A stretch of 64,000 bases of DNA from Streptococcus sp. Marseille-Q6470 (GTDB taxonomy: Bacteria; Bacillota; Bacilli; Lactobacillales; Streptococcaceae), in contig NZ_OX336385.1 of NCBI RefSeq assembly GCF_946902905.1, positions 124,001 to 188,000 on the forward strand, read 5' to 3'. Below, in pieces: positions 51,546 through 62,477 of the stretch. The notes beneath the pieces are model-generated. The model saw only the letters and a list, made by a program, of their open reading frames with translations, did no database searches and had not been told where the DNA came from. A program made the translations under genes and the position numbers. Positions within the stretch are counted from its first letter, which is position 1; each line of letters opens with the position of its first letter.

Positions 51546-51574
51546 TTGTTTTTTGCAAATTTTCATGATATAAT
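51546..51574 (+). promoter_or_regulatory. Promoter of the tRNA-Tyr/tRNA-Gln pair
   Basis: TTGTTT (51546-51551), 17-bp spacer, TATAAT (51569-51574) with a TGA extension, 17 bp before the first tRNA base. Confidence 0.75.
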
Positions 51575-51591
51575 AGTTTTCGTTGATTGTC

Positions 51592-51672
51592 GGAGAGATA
51601 GCGAAGAGGCTAAACGCGGCGGACTGTAAATCCGCTCCTTCGGGTTCGGGGGTTCGAATCCCTCTCTCTCCA
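51592..51672 (+). tRNA. tRNA-Tyr (anticodon GTA)
   Basis: Acceptor GGAGAGA pairs with TCTCTCC (51665-51671); anticodon GTA at 51626-51628 in a CTGTAAA loop. The long variable arm (TCCTTCGGG region) is as expected for Tyr, and the T-arm has GGTTCGAATCC. The discriminator is A; CCA is not encoded. 81 nt. Confidence 0.95.
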
Positions 51673-51681
51673 TATCATCAA

Positions 51682-51753
51682 TGGGGTATAGCCAAGCGGT
51701 AAGGCAAGGGACTTTGACTCCCTCATGCGTTGGTTCGAATCCAGCTACCCCAG
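51682..51753 (+). tRNA. tRNA-Gln (anticodon TTG)
   Basis: Acceptor TGGGGTA (51682-51688) pairs with TACCCCA (51746-51752), discriminator G. Anticodon TTG at 51714-51716 in loop CTTTGAC, T-loop TTCGAAT. 72 nt; no encoded CCA. It lies 9 nt after tRNA-Tyr, so both are one transcript. Confidence 0.95.
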
Positions 51754-51911
51754 TTCTTAGGTAATAAATTCAAGATAAAAAGAAAAATATCTTAGGGTAT
51801 TTTATTTTTATAATTGAAGGACGTTCGAGATGTTCATGTCGTTGCGGGTACTTAGGAAAAAAATTATAAGTATGTCAAGTTAAAAAACTTGATTGTTGGA
51901 GGATTTTTTAG
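51754..51911 (+). promoter_or_regulatory. rpsA upstream region with promoter and two hairpins
   Basis: Contains a weak AAGATA/TATCTT hairpin (51772-51793), a perfect TATAAT (51809-51814), then two leader hairpins. These are TACTTA/TAAGTA (51849-51872) and TCAAGTT with loop AAAA and AACTTGA (51875-51892), ending 5 nt before the GGAGG ribosome site (51898-51902). The position fits a ribosomal-protein leader, but no known motif is recognised. Confidence 0.5.
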
Positions 51912-53114
51912 ATGAATGAATTTGAAGATTTGCTAAATAGCGTTAGCCAAGTTGAACCTGGTGATGTTGTTAGTGCTGAAGTATTGACAGTTGATGCTAA
52001 TCAAGCTAACGTTGCAATCTCTGGAACTGGTGTTGAAGGTGTCTTGACTCTTCGCGAATTGACAAACGATCGTGATGCTGATATCAATGACTTTGTAAAA
52101 GTAGGTGAAGTATTTGATGTTCTTGTACTTCGTCAAGTAGTTGGTAAAGATACTGATACAGTAACATACCTTGTATCTAAAAAACGCCTTGAAGCTCGCA
52201 AAGCATGGGACAAACTTGTAGGACGCGAAGAAGAAGTTGTTACAGTTAAAGGAACTCGCGCTGTTAAAGGTGGACTTTCAGTAGAATTTGAAGGCTTGCG
52301 TGGATTTATCCCAGCTTCAATGTTGGATACTCGTTTCGTACGTAACACTGAGCGTTTTGTAGGTCAAGAATTTGAAGCTAAAATCAAAGAAGTTGACCCT
52401 AAAGAAAACCGCTTCATCCTTTCACGTCGTGAAGTTGTAGAAGCAGCTACTGCAGCAGCTCGTGCTGAAGTTTTCGGTAAATTGGCTGTTGGTGATGTAG
52501 TAACTGGTAAAGTTGCTCGTATCACAAGCTTCGGTGCGTTCATCGACCTTGGTGGTGTTGATGGATTGGTTCACTTGACTGAATTGTCACACGAACGTAA
52601 CGTTTCACCAAAATCAGTTGTAACTGTTGGTGAAGAAGTTGAAGTGAAGATCCTTGACCTTAACGAAGAAGAAGGACGTGTATCACTTTCACTTAAAGCA
52701 ACAACACCTGGACCATGGGATGGCGTTGAGCAAAAATTGGCTAAAGGTGACGTTGTAGAAGGTACAGTTAAACGTTTGACTGACTTTGGTGCATTTGTTG
52801 AAGTATTGCCAGGTATCGATGGACTTGTTCACGTATCACAAATTTCACACAAACGTATTGAAAATCCAAAAGAAGCTCTTACAGTTGGTCAAGAAGTTAC
52901 TGTTAAAGTTCTTGATGTTAATGCTGATGCAGAACGTGTATCACTTTCTATCAAAGCTCTTGAAGAACGTCCAGCTCAAGAAGAAGGACAAAACGAAGAA
53001 AAACGTGCTCCACGTCCACGTCGTCCAAAACGTCAAGAAAAACGTGACTTTGAGCTTCCTGAAACTCAAACAGGATTCTCAATGGCTGACTTGTTCGGAG
53101 ACATCGAACTTTAA
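51912..53114 (+). CDS. rpsA: 30S ribosomal protein S1 (short Firmicute type)
   Basis: 400-residue RNA-binding protein with four S1 OB-fold repeats (about 15-85, 105-170, 190-262 and 275-350). The last two are the most canonical (GKVARITSFGAFIDLGGVDGLV, GTVKRLTDFGAFVEVLPGIDG). A basic Arg/Pro/Lys-rich tail follows. It lacks the two extra domains of the Gram-negative protein. It may assist translation initiation of structured or leaderless messages; its role in Gram-positives is less clear. A GGAGG site lies 9 nt before the ATG. Confidence 0.96.
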   Translation: MNEFEDLLNSVSQVEPGDVVSAEVLTVDANQANVAISGTGVEGVLTLRELTNDRDADINDFVKVGEVFDVLVLRQVVGKDTDTVTYLVSKKRLEARKAWDKLVGREEEVVTVKGTRAVKGGLSVEFEGLRGFIPASMLDTRFVRNTERFVGQEFEAKIKEVDPKENRFILSRREVVEAATAAARAEVFGKLAVGDVVTGKVARITSFGAFIDLGGVDGLVHLTELSHERNVSPKSVVTVGEEVEVKILDLNEEEGRVSLSLKATTPGPWDGVEQKLAKGDVVEGTVKRLTDFGAFVEVLPGIDGLVHVSQISHKRIENPKEALTVGQEVTVKVLDVNADAERVSLSIKALEERPAQEEGQNEEKRAPRPRRPKRQEKRDFELPETQTGFSMADLFGDIEL

Positions 53115-53132
53115 TCAATCAGAACTAATTAT

Positions 53133-53162
53133 AAATCCTTTGTTGTAAAACAAGGGATTTTT
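53133..53162 (+). terminator. Rho-independent terminator after rpsA
   Basis: AAATCCTTTGTT (53133-53144) pairs with AACAAGGGATTT (53149-53160), loop GTAA, then T-run. Confidence 0.88.
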
Positions 53163-53183
53163 CTTTTTTCAACTAGTATTTTT

Positions 53184-53192
53184 TGATATAAT
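53184..53192 (+). promoter_or_regulatory. Extended -10 promoter giving a leaderless fRMsr/dnaX mRNA
   Basis: TGATATAAT ends 6 nt before ATG 53199, with no ribosome site in the gap. Confidence 0.65.
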
Positions 53193-53198
53193 GGATTT

Positions 53199-53696
53199 AT
53201 GTTACATTCCGAAAAAGAATCAATTTACCAAATTGTAAATGAACAACTCTCTAGTCTTTTAGAAGGTGAGACCAATGTGTTGGCTAATCTATCAAATGCT
53301 AGTGCTCTCTTAAAAATGAACTTTCCTCGTACTGTCTTTGCAGGTTTCTATTTATATGACGGAAATGAGCTTATTTTAGGCCCTTTTCAGGGTGGAGTCT
53401 CATGTGTTAGAATTTCGCTCGGAAAAGGAGTTTGTGGTGAGTCAGCGGCTAGCCGTCAAACAGTTATCGTTGTCGATGTCAAGACTTATCCAAATTATAT
53501 TTCTTGTGATAGTAGTGCTCGTAGCGAGATCGTACTTCCAATGGTAAAAAATGGACAGCTTTTGGGTGTATTAGATTTGGACTCATCTCATGTTGATGAT
53601 TATGATGAAATTGATCAATGCTATTTAGAAGAGTTTGTGTCCATTTTACTAGATAAGACAGTATGGAAATTTTCAATGTTTGAGGAGAAAGCATAA
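53199..53696 (+). CDS. Free methionine-(R)-sulfoxide reductase (GAF domain)
   Basis: 165-residue GAF-fold enzyme that repairs free methionine-R-sulfoxide, with electrons from thioredoxin. The three functional cysteines are present as C69, C79 and C103; their spacing (10 and 24) equals that of E. coli fRMsr C84/C94/C118. Surrounding blocks [27 protein letters not shown] and [21 protein letters not shown] are typical. The start codon is 6 nt after a -10 box. Its stop overlaps the dnaX ATG by one base (TAATG). Confidence 0.92.
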   Translation: MLHSEKESIYQIVNEQLSSLLEGETNVLANLSNASALLKMNFPRTVFAGFYLYDGNELILGPFQGGVSCVRISLGKGVCGESAASRQTVIVVDVKTYPNYISCDSSARSEIVLPMVKNGQLLGVLDLDSSHVDDYDEIDQCYLEEFVSILLDKTVWKFSMFEEKA

Positions 53697-55360
53697 TGTA
53701 TCAGGCGCTTTATCGAAAATATAGAAGTCAAAATTTTTCACAGCTAGTGGGCCAGGAAGTTGTTGCTAGAACTCTTAAACAGGCTGTAGAACAGGATAAG
53801 ATTAGTCACGCCTACCTATTTTCAGGGCCTCGTGGAACTGGTAAGACTAGTGTGGCTAAGATTTTTGCTAAGGCTATGAACTGCCCTAATCAAGTAGGGG
53901 GAGAACCTTGTAATAACTGTTATATCTGTCAAGCTGTTACGGATGGAAGTTTAGAAGACGTTATCGAAATGGATGCTGCTTCTAATAATGGGGTTGATGA
54001 AATTCGTGATATTCGTGATAAATCAACTTATGCTCCAAGTATAGCTCAGTATAAGGTTTATATCATTGATGAGGTTCATATGCTTTCGACAGGTGCCTTT
54101 AATGCCCTTTTGAAAACACTGGAAGAACCAACTCCTAATGTAGTCTTTATTTTGGCAACGACTGAGCTTCATAAAATTCCTGCAACTATTTTGTCTCGTG
54201 TTCAACGATTTGAGTTCAAGTCCATTAAGACTCAGGATATTCGAGATCATATCTTCCAGATTTTAGAAAAAGAAGGGATTGATTACGAAACAGAAGCTGT
54301 TGAAATTATTGCTCGACGAGCTGAAGGTGGGATGCGGGATGCCTTGTCAATTCTAGACCAGGCATTAAGCTTAACCCAAGAAGCTAGATTGACAACTGCA
54401 GTCTCAGAAGAAATCACTGGTACCATTAGTTTAAGTGCCTTGGATTATTACGTAGCTGCTTTAGCTCAAAAGGATGTACCAGGAGCCCTTCAAAATCTTG
54501 ATTTGATTTTTGAGAATGGAAAGAGCATGGCACGTTTTGTAGTCGATTTGCTGCAATATCTACGTGATATCTTAATTGTTCAAGCAGGCGGAGAAAATAC
54601 ACATCATAGTGATGCATTTGAGAGAAACGTAGCTCTTCCGCAGGATGTCTTGTTTGAGATGATTAGTCTTGCTACTAGAAGTCTAGCTGATATTAAGGCT
54701 AGCCTACAACCTAAAATTTATGCCGAAATGATGACTATTCGTTTAGCAGAAATTGATTCTCAACCAGAACTTTCAGGTGAGGTGGCTGAGGAATTGTCTT
54801 CTCTTCGAGAAGAAGTTGCACGATTGAAACAAGCTCTTGCCAATGTTGGTTCTAATCCCAAACAAACTGTTTCTACACCAAGTCGTCCGACTAACACTAA
54901 GTCATTCTATCGTGTAGACCGAAATAAGGTGCAGTCTATTCTTCAAGAAGCAGTAGAAAATCCAGACTTAGCCCGTCAAAACTTAATCCGTCTTCAGAAT
55001 GCTTGGGGAGAAGTCATTGAAAGCTTATCTGGTCCAGATAAGGCACTCTTAGCTGGTTCTCAACCAGTTGCTGCTAATGAACGTCATGCGATTTTGGCTT
55101 TTGAATCGAATTTCAATGCTGGTCAAACCATGAAACGAGACAATCTTAACACCATGTTTGGTAATATTCTTAGTCGTGCCGCTGGATTTTCTCCAGAGAT
55201 TCTTGCTATTTCTATGGAAGAATGGAAGGAAGTTCGAGCTGCATTTTCAAGCAGAGCTAAAGGTTCTCAAGAACAAGTCGTGAAGGAAGAGATTGAAGAG
55301 TCCATACTTCCTCAAGGATTTGAATTTTTAGCAGATAAAGTGACTATAGCAGAAGACTAA
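53696..55360 (+). CDS. dnaX: DNA polymerase III clamp-loader subunits gamma/tau
   Basis: AAA+ ATPase of the replicative clamp loader. 554 residues: Walker A FSGPRGTGKTSVAKIFA (about 42-58), zinc-binding Cys cluster CPNQVGGEPCNNCYIC, Walker B VYIIDEVHMLS, sensor/SRC motif ATILSRVQRFEF, then lid, collar and a variable C-terminal region. No obvious slippery heptamer for a short gamma form is seen. The gene begins in the stop of the fRMsr gene, so it is translationally coupled to a leaderless upstream gene. Confidence 0.96.
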   Translation: MYQALYRKYRSQNFSQLVGQEVVARTLKQAVEQDKISHAYLFSGPRGTGKTSVAKIFAKAMNCPNQVGGEPCNNCYICQAVTDGSLEDVIEMDAASNNGVDEIRDIRDKSTYAPSIAQYKVYIIDEVHMLSTGAFNALLKTLEEPTPNVVFILATTELHKIPATILSRVQRFEFKSIKTQDIRDHIFQILEKEGIDYETEAVEIIARRAEGGMRDALSILDQALSLTQEARLTTAVSEEITGTISLSALDYYVAALAQKDVPGALQNLDLIFENGKSMARFVVDLLQYLRDILIVQAGGENTHHSDAFERNVALPQDVLFEMISLATRSLADIKASLQPKIYAEMMTIRLAEIDSQPELSGEVAEELSSLREEVARLKQALANVGSNPKQTVSTPSRPTNTKSFYRVDRNKVQSILQEAVENPDLARQNLIRLQNAWGEVIESLSGPDKALLAGSQPVAANERHAILAFESNFNAGQTMKRDNLNTMFGNILSRAAGFSPEILAISMEEWKEVRAAFSSRAKGSQEQVVKEEIEESILPQGFEFLADKVTIAED

Positions 55361-55382
55361 AAGGAATTGGTGGTAAAAGACT

Positions 55383-55577
55383 ATGAACAGACAACAATTT
55401 ATTATCATGGCCTTATTTACTGCTGCTGAGACTTATTTCTTTAATGAATCCATCATGGAGCAACGGTATATCGTGGCCTTGCTTTGGGCTATTTTGATCT
55501 TGAGAAATTTTCGCGTGAGTTATATCATGGGTAAAATTGTGAGCGCTATAGATGATCATTTTCAAGGGAAGAAGTAG
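55383..55577 (+). CDS. DUF3272 family small membrane protein
   Basis: 64 residues with one or two hydrophobic segments (about 6-16 and 28-50) and a basic/acidic C-terminus. It matches the short DUF3272 proteins of streptococci as I recall them; no function is known. It follows dnaX by 22 nt, and is probably the last gene of that transcript because a terminator follows. Confidence 0.75.
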   Translation: MNRQQFIIMALFTAAETYFFNESIMEQRYIVALLWAILILRNFRVSYIMGKIVSAIDDHFQGKK

Positions 55578-55598
55578 CTCCTAGCTTCTAGACAAAAT

Positions 55599-55621
55599 CA
55601 AAGCCTTTTAGGCTTTTTTTT
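55599..55621 (+). terminator. Rho-independent terminator after dnaX/DUF3272
   Basis: AAAGCCT, short loop, AGGCTTT, then seven further T. Confidence 0.85.
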
Positions 55622-55644
55622 GTTATACTATTAAGGTATATTTA

Positions 55645-55708
55645 TTGACATTTTACTGTGTTTTTCTAGGGATTTAAAAAGGTTAAATTTCAGGTAAATA
55701 CAGTAAAA
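55645..55708 (+). promoter_or_regulatory. Putative suf promoter with inverted repeat in the leader
   Basis: TTGACA (55645-55650) is a full -35, but the expected -10 (TAGGGA, 55667-55672) is poor. TTTTACTGT (55651-55659) and ACAGTAAAA (55700-55708) form a perfect 9-bp inverted repeat around 40 bp. It could be a long hairpin in the leader or two operator half-sites. No known regulator site is recognised. Confidence 0.45.
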
Positions 55709-55731
55709 AGGATGAAAAGAAAGGAACAATC

Positions 55732-56502
55732 ATGTCAGTATTAGAGATCAAAGATCTTCACGTTGAAATTGAAGGAAAAGAAATTTTAAAAGGGGTCAAT
55801 CTGACTCTTAAAACAGGAGAAATTGCAGCTATCATGGGACCAAATGGTACCGGTAAGTCTACTCTTTCAGCTGCTATTATGGGGAACCCAAACTATGAAG
55901 TCACTAAAGGTGAAGTCTTGTTTGACGGTGTAAACATCCTTGAATTGGAAGTGGATGAGCGTGCGCGTATGGGACTTTTCCTTGCCATGCAATATCCGTC
56001 AGAAATTCCTGGGATTACCAATGCTGAGTTTCTTCGTGCAGCTATGAATGCTGGTAAAGAAGATGATGAGAAGATTTCAGTTCGTGAATTTATCACTAAG
56101 TTAGACGAAAAAATGGAATTGCTCAACATGAAAGAAGAAATGGCAGAGCGTTACCTCAACGAAGGTTTCTCAGGTGGTGAGAAAAAACGTAACGAAATTC
56201 TTCAACTCTTGATGTTGGAACCAACTTTTGCCCTCTTAGATGAGATTGACTCAGGTCTTGACATTGATGCCCTTAAAGTTGTCTCTAAAGGTGTGAATGC
56301 TATGCGTGGTGAAGGTTTTGGTGCTATGATCATTACTCACTACCAACGTCTTTTGAACTATATCACACCAGATGTGGTACACGTTATGATGGAAGGTCGT
56401 GTTGTTCTTTCTGGTGGTCCAGAATTGGCTGCACGCTTGGAACGTGAAGGATACGCGAAACTAGCTGAAGAACTTGGCTATGACTACAAGGAAGAATTGT
56501 AA
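55732..56502 (+). CDS. sufC: Fe-S cluster assembly ATPase SufC
   Basis: ABC-type ATPase of the SufBCD scaffold. 256 residues: Walker A AAIMGPNGTGKSTLSAAI (about 33-50), Q-loop LAMQYPSEIPG, signature FSGGEKKRNEILQLL, Walker B FALLDEIDSGLDIDAL and H-loop IITHYQRLL. First gene of sufCDSUB. It is soluble, works with SufB and SufD, and its ATP hydrolysis opens the scaffold for cluster building. Confidence 0.97.
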   Translation: MSVLEIKDLHVEIEGKEILKGVNLTLKTGEIAAIMGPNGTGKSTLSAAIMGNPNYEVTKGEVLFDGVNILELEVDERARMGLFLAMQYPSEIPGITNAEFLRAAMNAGKEDDEKISVREFITKLDEKMELLNMKEEMAERYLNEGFSGGEKKRNEILQLLMLEPTFALLDEIDSGLDIDALKVVSKGVNAMRGEGFGAMIITHYQRLLNYITPDVVHVMMEGRVVLSGGPELAARLEREGYAKLAEELGYDYKEEL

Positions 56503-56529
56503 TTCCCTCGTATCTTTTAGGAGAAGTAA

Positions 56530-59456
<2,927 letters not shown>

Positions 59457-59513
59457 GACAAGCTTTCTTTGTCTTATAAATCACTAGAAATAAAGAATGA
59501 AAGAAAGGATATT

Positions 59514-60926
59514 ATGGCTGAAGAAAGAGTAGAACCAAAACCAATTGATCTTGGTGAATATAAATTTGGTTTCCATGACGATGTAGAGCCTGTCCTATCG
59601 ACAGGAAAAGGATTGAACGAAGCTGTCATTCGTGAGCTATCAGCTGCTAAGGGTGAACCTGAGTGGATGTTAGAATTCCGATTGAAATCTTACGAAACCT
59701 TTAAAAAAATGCCTATGCAAACTTGGGGAGCAGACTTGTCAGAGATTGATTTTGATGACTTGATTTACTACCAAAAACCATCTGATAAACCAGCTCGTTC
59801 ATGGGATGATGTACCTGAAAAGATTAAGGAAACCTTTGAACGTATCGGGATTCCTGAAGCTGAGCGTGCTTATCTAGCTGGAGCTTCTGCCCAATATGAG
59901 TCAGAAGTGGTTTACCATAACATGAAGGAAGAATTTGAGAAGTTAGGAATTATCTTTACAGATACAGATTCTGCCCTCAAAGAGTACCCAGACTTGTTTA
60001 AACAATACTTTGCGAAGTTAGTACCTCCGACTGATAACAAGTTGGCTGCCCTCAACTCAGCAGTATGGTCAGGTGGAACCTTTATCTACGTACCAAAAGG
60101 CGTTAAAGTGGATATTCCACTTCAAACTTACTTCCGTATCAACAACGAAAATACTGGTCAGTTTGAACGTACCTTGATTATCGTTGATGAAGGAGCAAGC
60201 GTCCACTACGTAGAAGGATGTACAGCGCCGACTTATTCAAGCAACAGTTTGCATGCTGCCATTGTAGAAATCTTTGCTTTGGATGGAGCTTACATGCGTT
60301 ATACAACCATCCAAAACTGGTCTGATAACGTCTATAACTTGGTAACAAAACGTGCTAAAGCTTTGAAAGATGCGACTGTTGAGTGGATTGATGGAAACCT
60401 AGGTGCCAAAACAACCATGAAGTACCCATCTGTTTATCTGGATGGAGAAGGAGCGCGTGGGACCATGTTGTCCATTGCCTTTGCCAATGCAGGGCAACAC
60501 CAAGATACTGGTGCCAAGATGATCCACAATGCTCCACATACGAGCTCGTCTATTGTCTCTAAATCAATCGCTAAAGGCGGTGGTAAGGTAGACTACCGTG
60601 GACAAGTGACTTTCAACAAGAACTCTAAGAAATCTGTTTCTCATATCGAGTGTGATACCATTATCATGGATGACTTGTCTGCATCAGATACCATTCCGTT
60701 TAATGAAATCCACAACTCTCAAGTTGCACTTGAGCACGAAGCCAAGGTTTCTAAGATTTCTGAAGAACAACTCTATTATCTAATGAGCCGTGGCTTGTCA
60801 GAATCCGAGGCAACAGAGATGATTGTCATGGGATTTGTGGAGCCCTTCACCAAAGAACTTCCAATGGAGTACGCAGTTGAGCTTAACCGCTTGATTAGTT
60901 ACGAAATGGAAGGATCAGTCGGATAA
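59514..60926 (+). CDS. sufB: Fe-S cluster assembly protein SufB
   Basis: 470-residue scaffold subunit. Conserved features are [50 protein letters not shown] with a Cys (about residue 238) and the C-terminal [24 protein letters not shown] pattern. It builds the cluster together with SufC and SufD. I start at ATG 59514 ([14 protein letters not shown]) after a GAAAGGA site; the longer frame from 59469 lacks one. A terminator closes the operon. Confidence 0.96.
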   Translation: MAEERVEPKPIDLGEYKFGFHDDVEPVLSTGKGLNEAVIRELSAAKGEPEWMLEFRLKSYETFKKMPMQTWGADLSEIDFDDLIYYQKPSDKPARSWDDVPEKIKETFERIGIPEAERAYLAGASAQYESEVVYHNMKEEFEKLGIIFTDTDSALKEYPDLFKQYFAKLVPPTDNKLAALNSAVWSGGTFIYVPKGVKVDIPLQTYFRINNENTGQFERTLIIVDEGASVHYVEGCTAPTYSSNSLHAAIVEIFALDGAYMRYTTIQNWSDNVYNLVTKRAKALKDATVEWIDGNLGAKTTMKYPSVYLDGEGARGTMLSIAFANAGQHQDTGAKMIHNAPHTSSSIVSKSIAKGGGKVDYRGQVTFNKNSKKSVSHIECDTIIMDDLSASDTIPFNEIHNSQVALEHEAKVSKISEEQLYYLMSRGLSESEATEMIVMGFVEPFTKELPMEYAVELNRLISYEMEGSVG

Positions 60927-60937
60927 TAAAATGAATA

Positions 60938-60972
60938 AAAACTGAGCAAATATTAAATTTGTTCAGTTTTTT
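60938..60972 (+). terminator. Rho-independent terminator after the suf operon
   Basis: AAAACTGAGCAAAT pairs with ATTTGTTCAGTTTT (one G-T pair) around a 4-nt loop, then T-run. Confidence 0.9.
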
Positions 60973-60991
60973 AGATATAACTTTATAAATA

Positions 60992-61020
60992 TTCACAAAA
61001 TACATTATTTATGGTAAAAT
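60992..61020 (+). promoter_or_regulatory. Promoter of the APC permease gene
   Basis: TTCACA (60992-60997), 17-bp spacer, TAAAAT (61015-61020) with a TGG extension, 29 bp before the ATG. Confidence 0.75.
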
Positions 61021-61049
61021 AAAACAATCATTGTTAGTGGAGATGAAGA

Positions 61050-62447
61050 ATGAATATTTTTAGAACCAAGGACGTTAGTCTAGGTAAAACAGAAATGCAT
61101 CGTCATTTGAAATTATGGGATTTAATTCTTTTGGGAATTGGTGCTATGGTGGGAACTGGTGTTTTTACCATTACAGGAACAGCTGCAGCAACACTGGCAG
61201 GGCCTGCTCTTGTGGTATCTATCGTGATTTCTGCGATCTGTGTGTCCTTATCCGCTCTCTTTTTTGCAGAATTTGCCTCTCGTGTTCCTGCAACGGGTGG
61301 AGCATATAGTTATTTATATTCAATTTTGGGTGAATTTCCAGCTTGGATAGCTGGTTGGTTAACCATTATGGAATTTATGACAGCAGTTTCTGGCGTTGCT
61401 TCTGGCTGGGCGGCCTATTTTAAAGGTTTGCTTAGCCATTATGGAATTACTCTGCCCCAAGCCCTAAATAGTACATTTAATCCTGAACAAGGAAGCTATA
61501 TCGACCTCCTTCCAATTCTAGTTATCCTTCTCGTTACAGGTCTTGTATTGTTAAATTCGAAAACAGCTCTAAGATTTAATTCGATACTCGTAGTTTTAAA
61601 ATTTTCTGCTCTAGCCTTATTTATTCTAGTTGGAATTTGGTACATTAAACCTGAAAATTGGTCAGACTTTGCACCTTTTGGGTTTGGTCAGATTTATGGT
61701 GGAAGCACTGGGATTATGGCAGGTGCTTCACTCATGTTCTTTGGATTTTTAGGGTTTGAGTCCATTTCTATGGCAGTTGATGAAATTCAAAATCCACAAA
61801 AGAATATTCCACGTGGGATTGTTTTATCCTTAATTATTGTAACTATTCTATATGCCATGGTTACCTTGATATTAACTGGTATCGTTCACTATAGTAAGCT
61901 CAATGTTGATGATGCAGTGGCTTTTGCTCTTAGAAGCATTGGTATTGGTTGGGCGGCTAATTATGTCTCACTCGTTGCAATTTTTACTTTGATTACAGTA
62001 TGTATTTCCATGACCTACGCCTTGTCACGAATGATTTATAGTTTGGCTCGTGATGGCCTCTTGCCTCAGAGCTTTAAACAAGTGACTAAGACAAGTCGTG
62101 TTCCAAAGAATGCGACCATTTTAACAGGTCTTGTTTCAGCAATTGCAGCTGGGATTTTCCCTCTATCAAGTATCGCAGCCTTTCTAAACATTTGTACTTT
62201 AGCTTATCTCATTCTCCTAGCTTATGGAATTATCAAATTAAGAAAAGACAAGGGAGAACCTAAAGAGGGAGAATTTAAAACTCCTCTGGTACCTTTTTTA
62301 CCAATCTTGTCTATTCTGATTTGTCTGTCCTTCATGCTTCAATATACTCTTGAAACTTGGATAGCATTTGTATTAGCCTTAGCAGTAGGAGTTATTATTT
62401 ACTTTACTTATGGCTATAAAAACTCTACACTATCAAAAAATCAATAA
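61050..62447 (+). CDS. APC-family amino acid permease
   Basis: 465 residues, about 12 membrane helices. Helix 1 carries the unwound substrate segment LLGIGAMVGTGVFTITG. The helix 6 region has FGFLGFESISMAVDEIQNPQKNIPRG and the later loop MTYALSRMIYSLARDGLLP. This pattern is closest to cationic amino-acid (CAT/YfnA-like) transporters; the actual substrate cannot be fixed. GGAGATG precedes the ATG. It is a single-gene transcript with a promoter in front and a shared terminator behind. Confidence 0.93.
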   Translation: MNIFRTKDVSLGKTEMHRHLKLWDLILLGIGAMVGTGVFTITGTAAATLAGPALVVSIVISAICVSLSALFFAEFASRVPATGGAYSYLYSILGEFPAWIAGWLTIMEFMTAVSGVASGWAAYFKGLLSHYGITLPQALNSTFNPEQGSYIDLLPILVILLVTGLVLLNSKTALRFNSILVVLKFSALALFILVGIWYIKPENWSDFAPFGFGQIYGGSTGIMAGASLMFFGFLGFESISMAVDEIQNPQKNIPRGIVLSLIIVTILYAMVTLILTGIVHYSKLNVDDAVAFALRSIGIGWAANYVSLVAIFTLITVCISMTYALSRMIYSLARDGLLPQSFKQVTKTSRVPKNATILTGLVSAIAAGIFPLSSIAAFLNICTLAYLILLAYGIIKLRKDKGEPKEGEFKTPLVPFLPILSILICLSFMLQYTLETWIAFVLALAVGVIIYFTYGYKNSTLSKNQ

Positions 62448-62448
62448 A

Positions 62449-62477
62449 GAAAAAATCGCGATTTCTCGCGATTTTTT
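62449..62477. terminator. Bidirectional terminator between permease and dacA
   Basis: AATCGCGA, loop TTTC, TCGCGATT with A-run on the left and T-run on the right. The genes on both sides converge. Confidence 0.9.

Noticed and set aside
51772..51793. AAGATA/TATCTT hairpin as terminator of the tRNA transcript
   Set aside because: The stem is only 6 bp with a 10-nt loop, and the T-rich stretch is not directly adjacent; it is mentioned only as part of the rpsA upstream region.
53696..55360. Programmed frameshift site in dnaX giving a separate gamma subunit
   Set aside because: I found no A AAA AAG-type slippery heptamer with a downstream stem, so one product is assumed.
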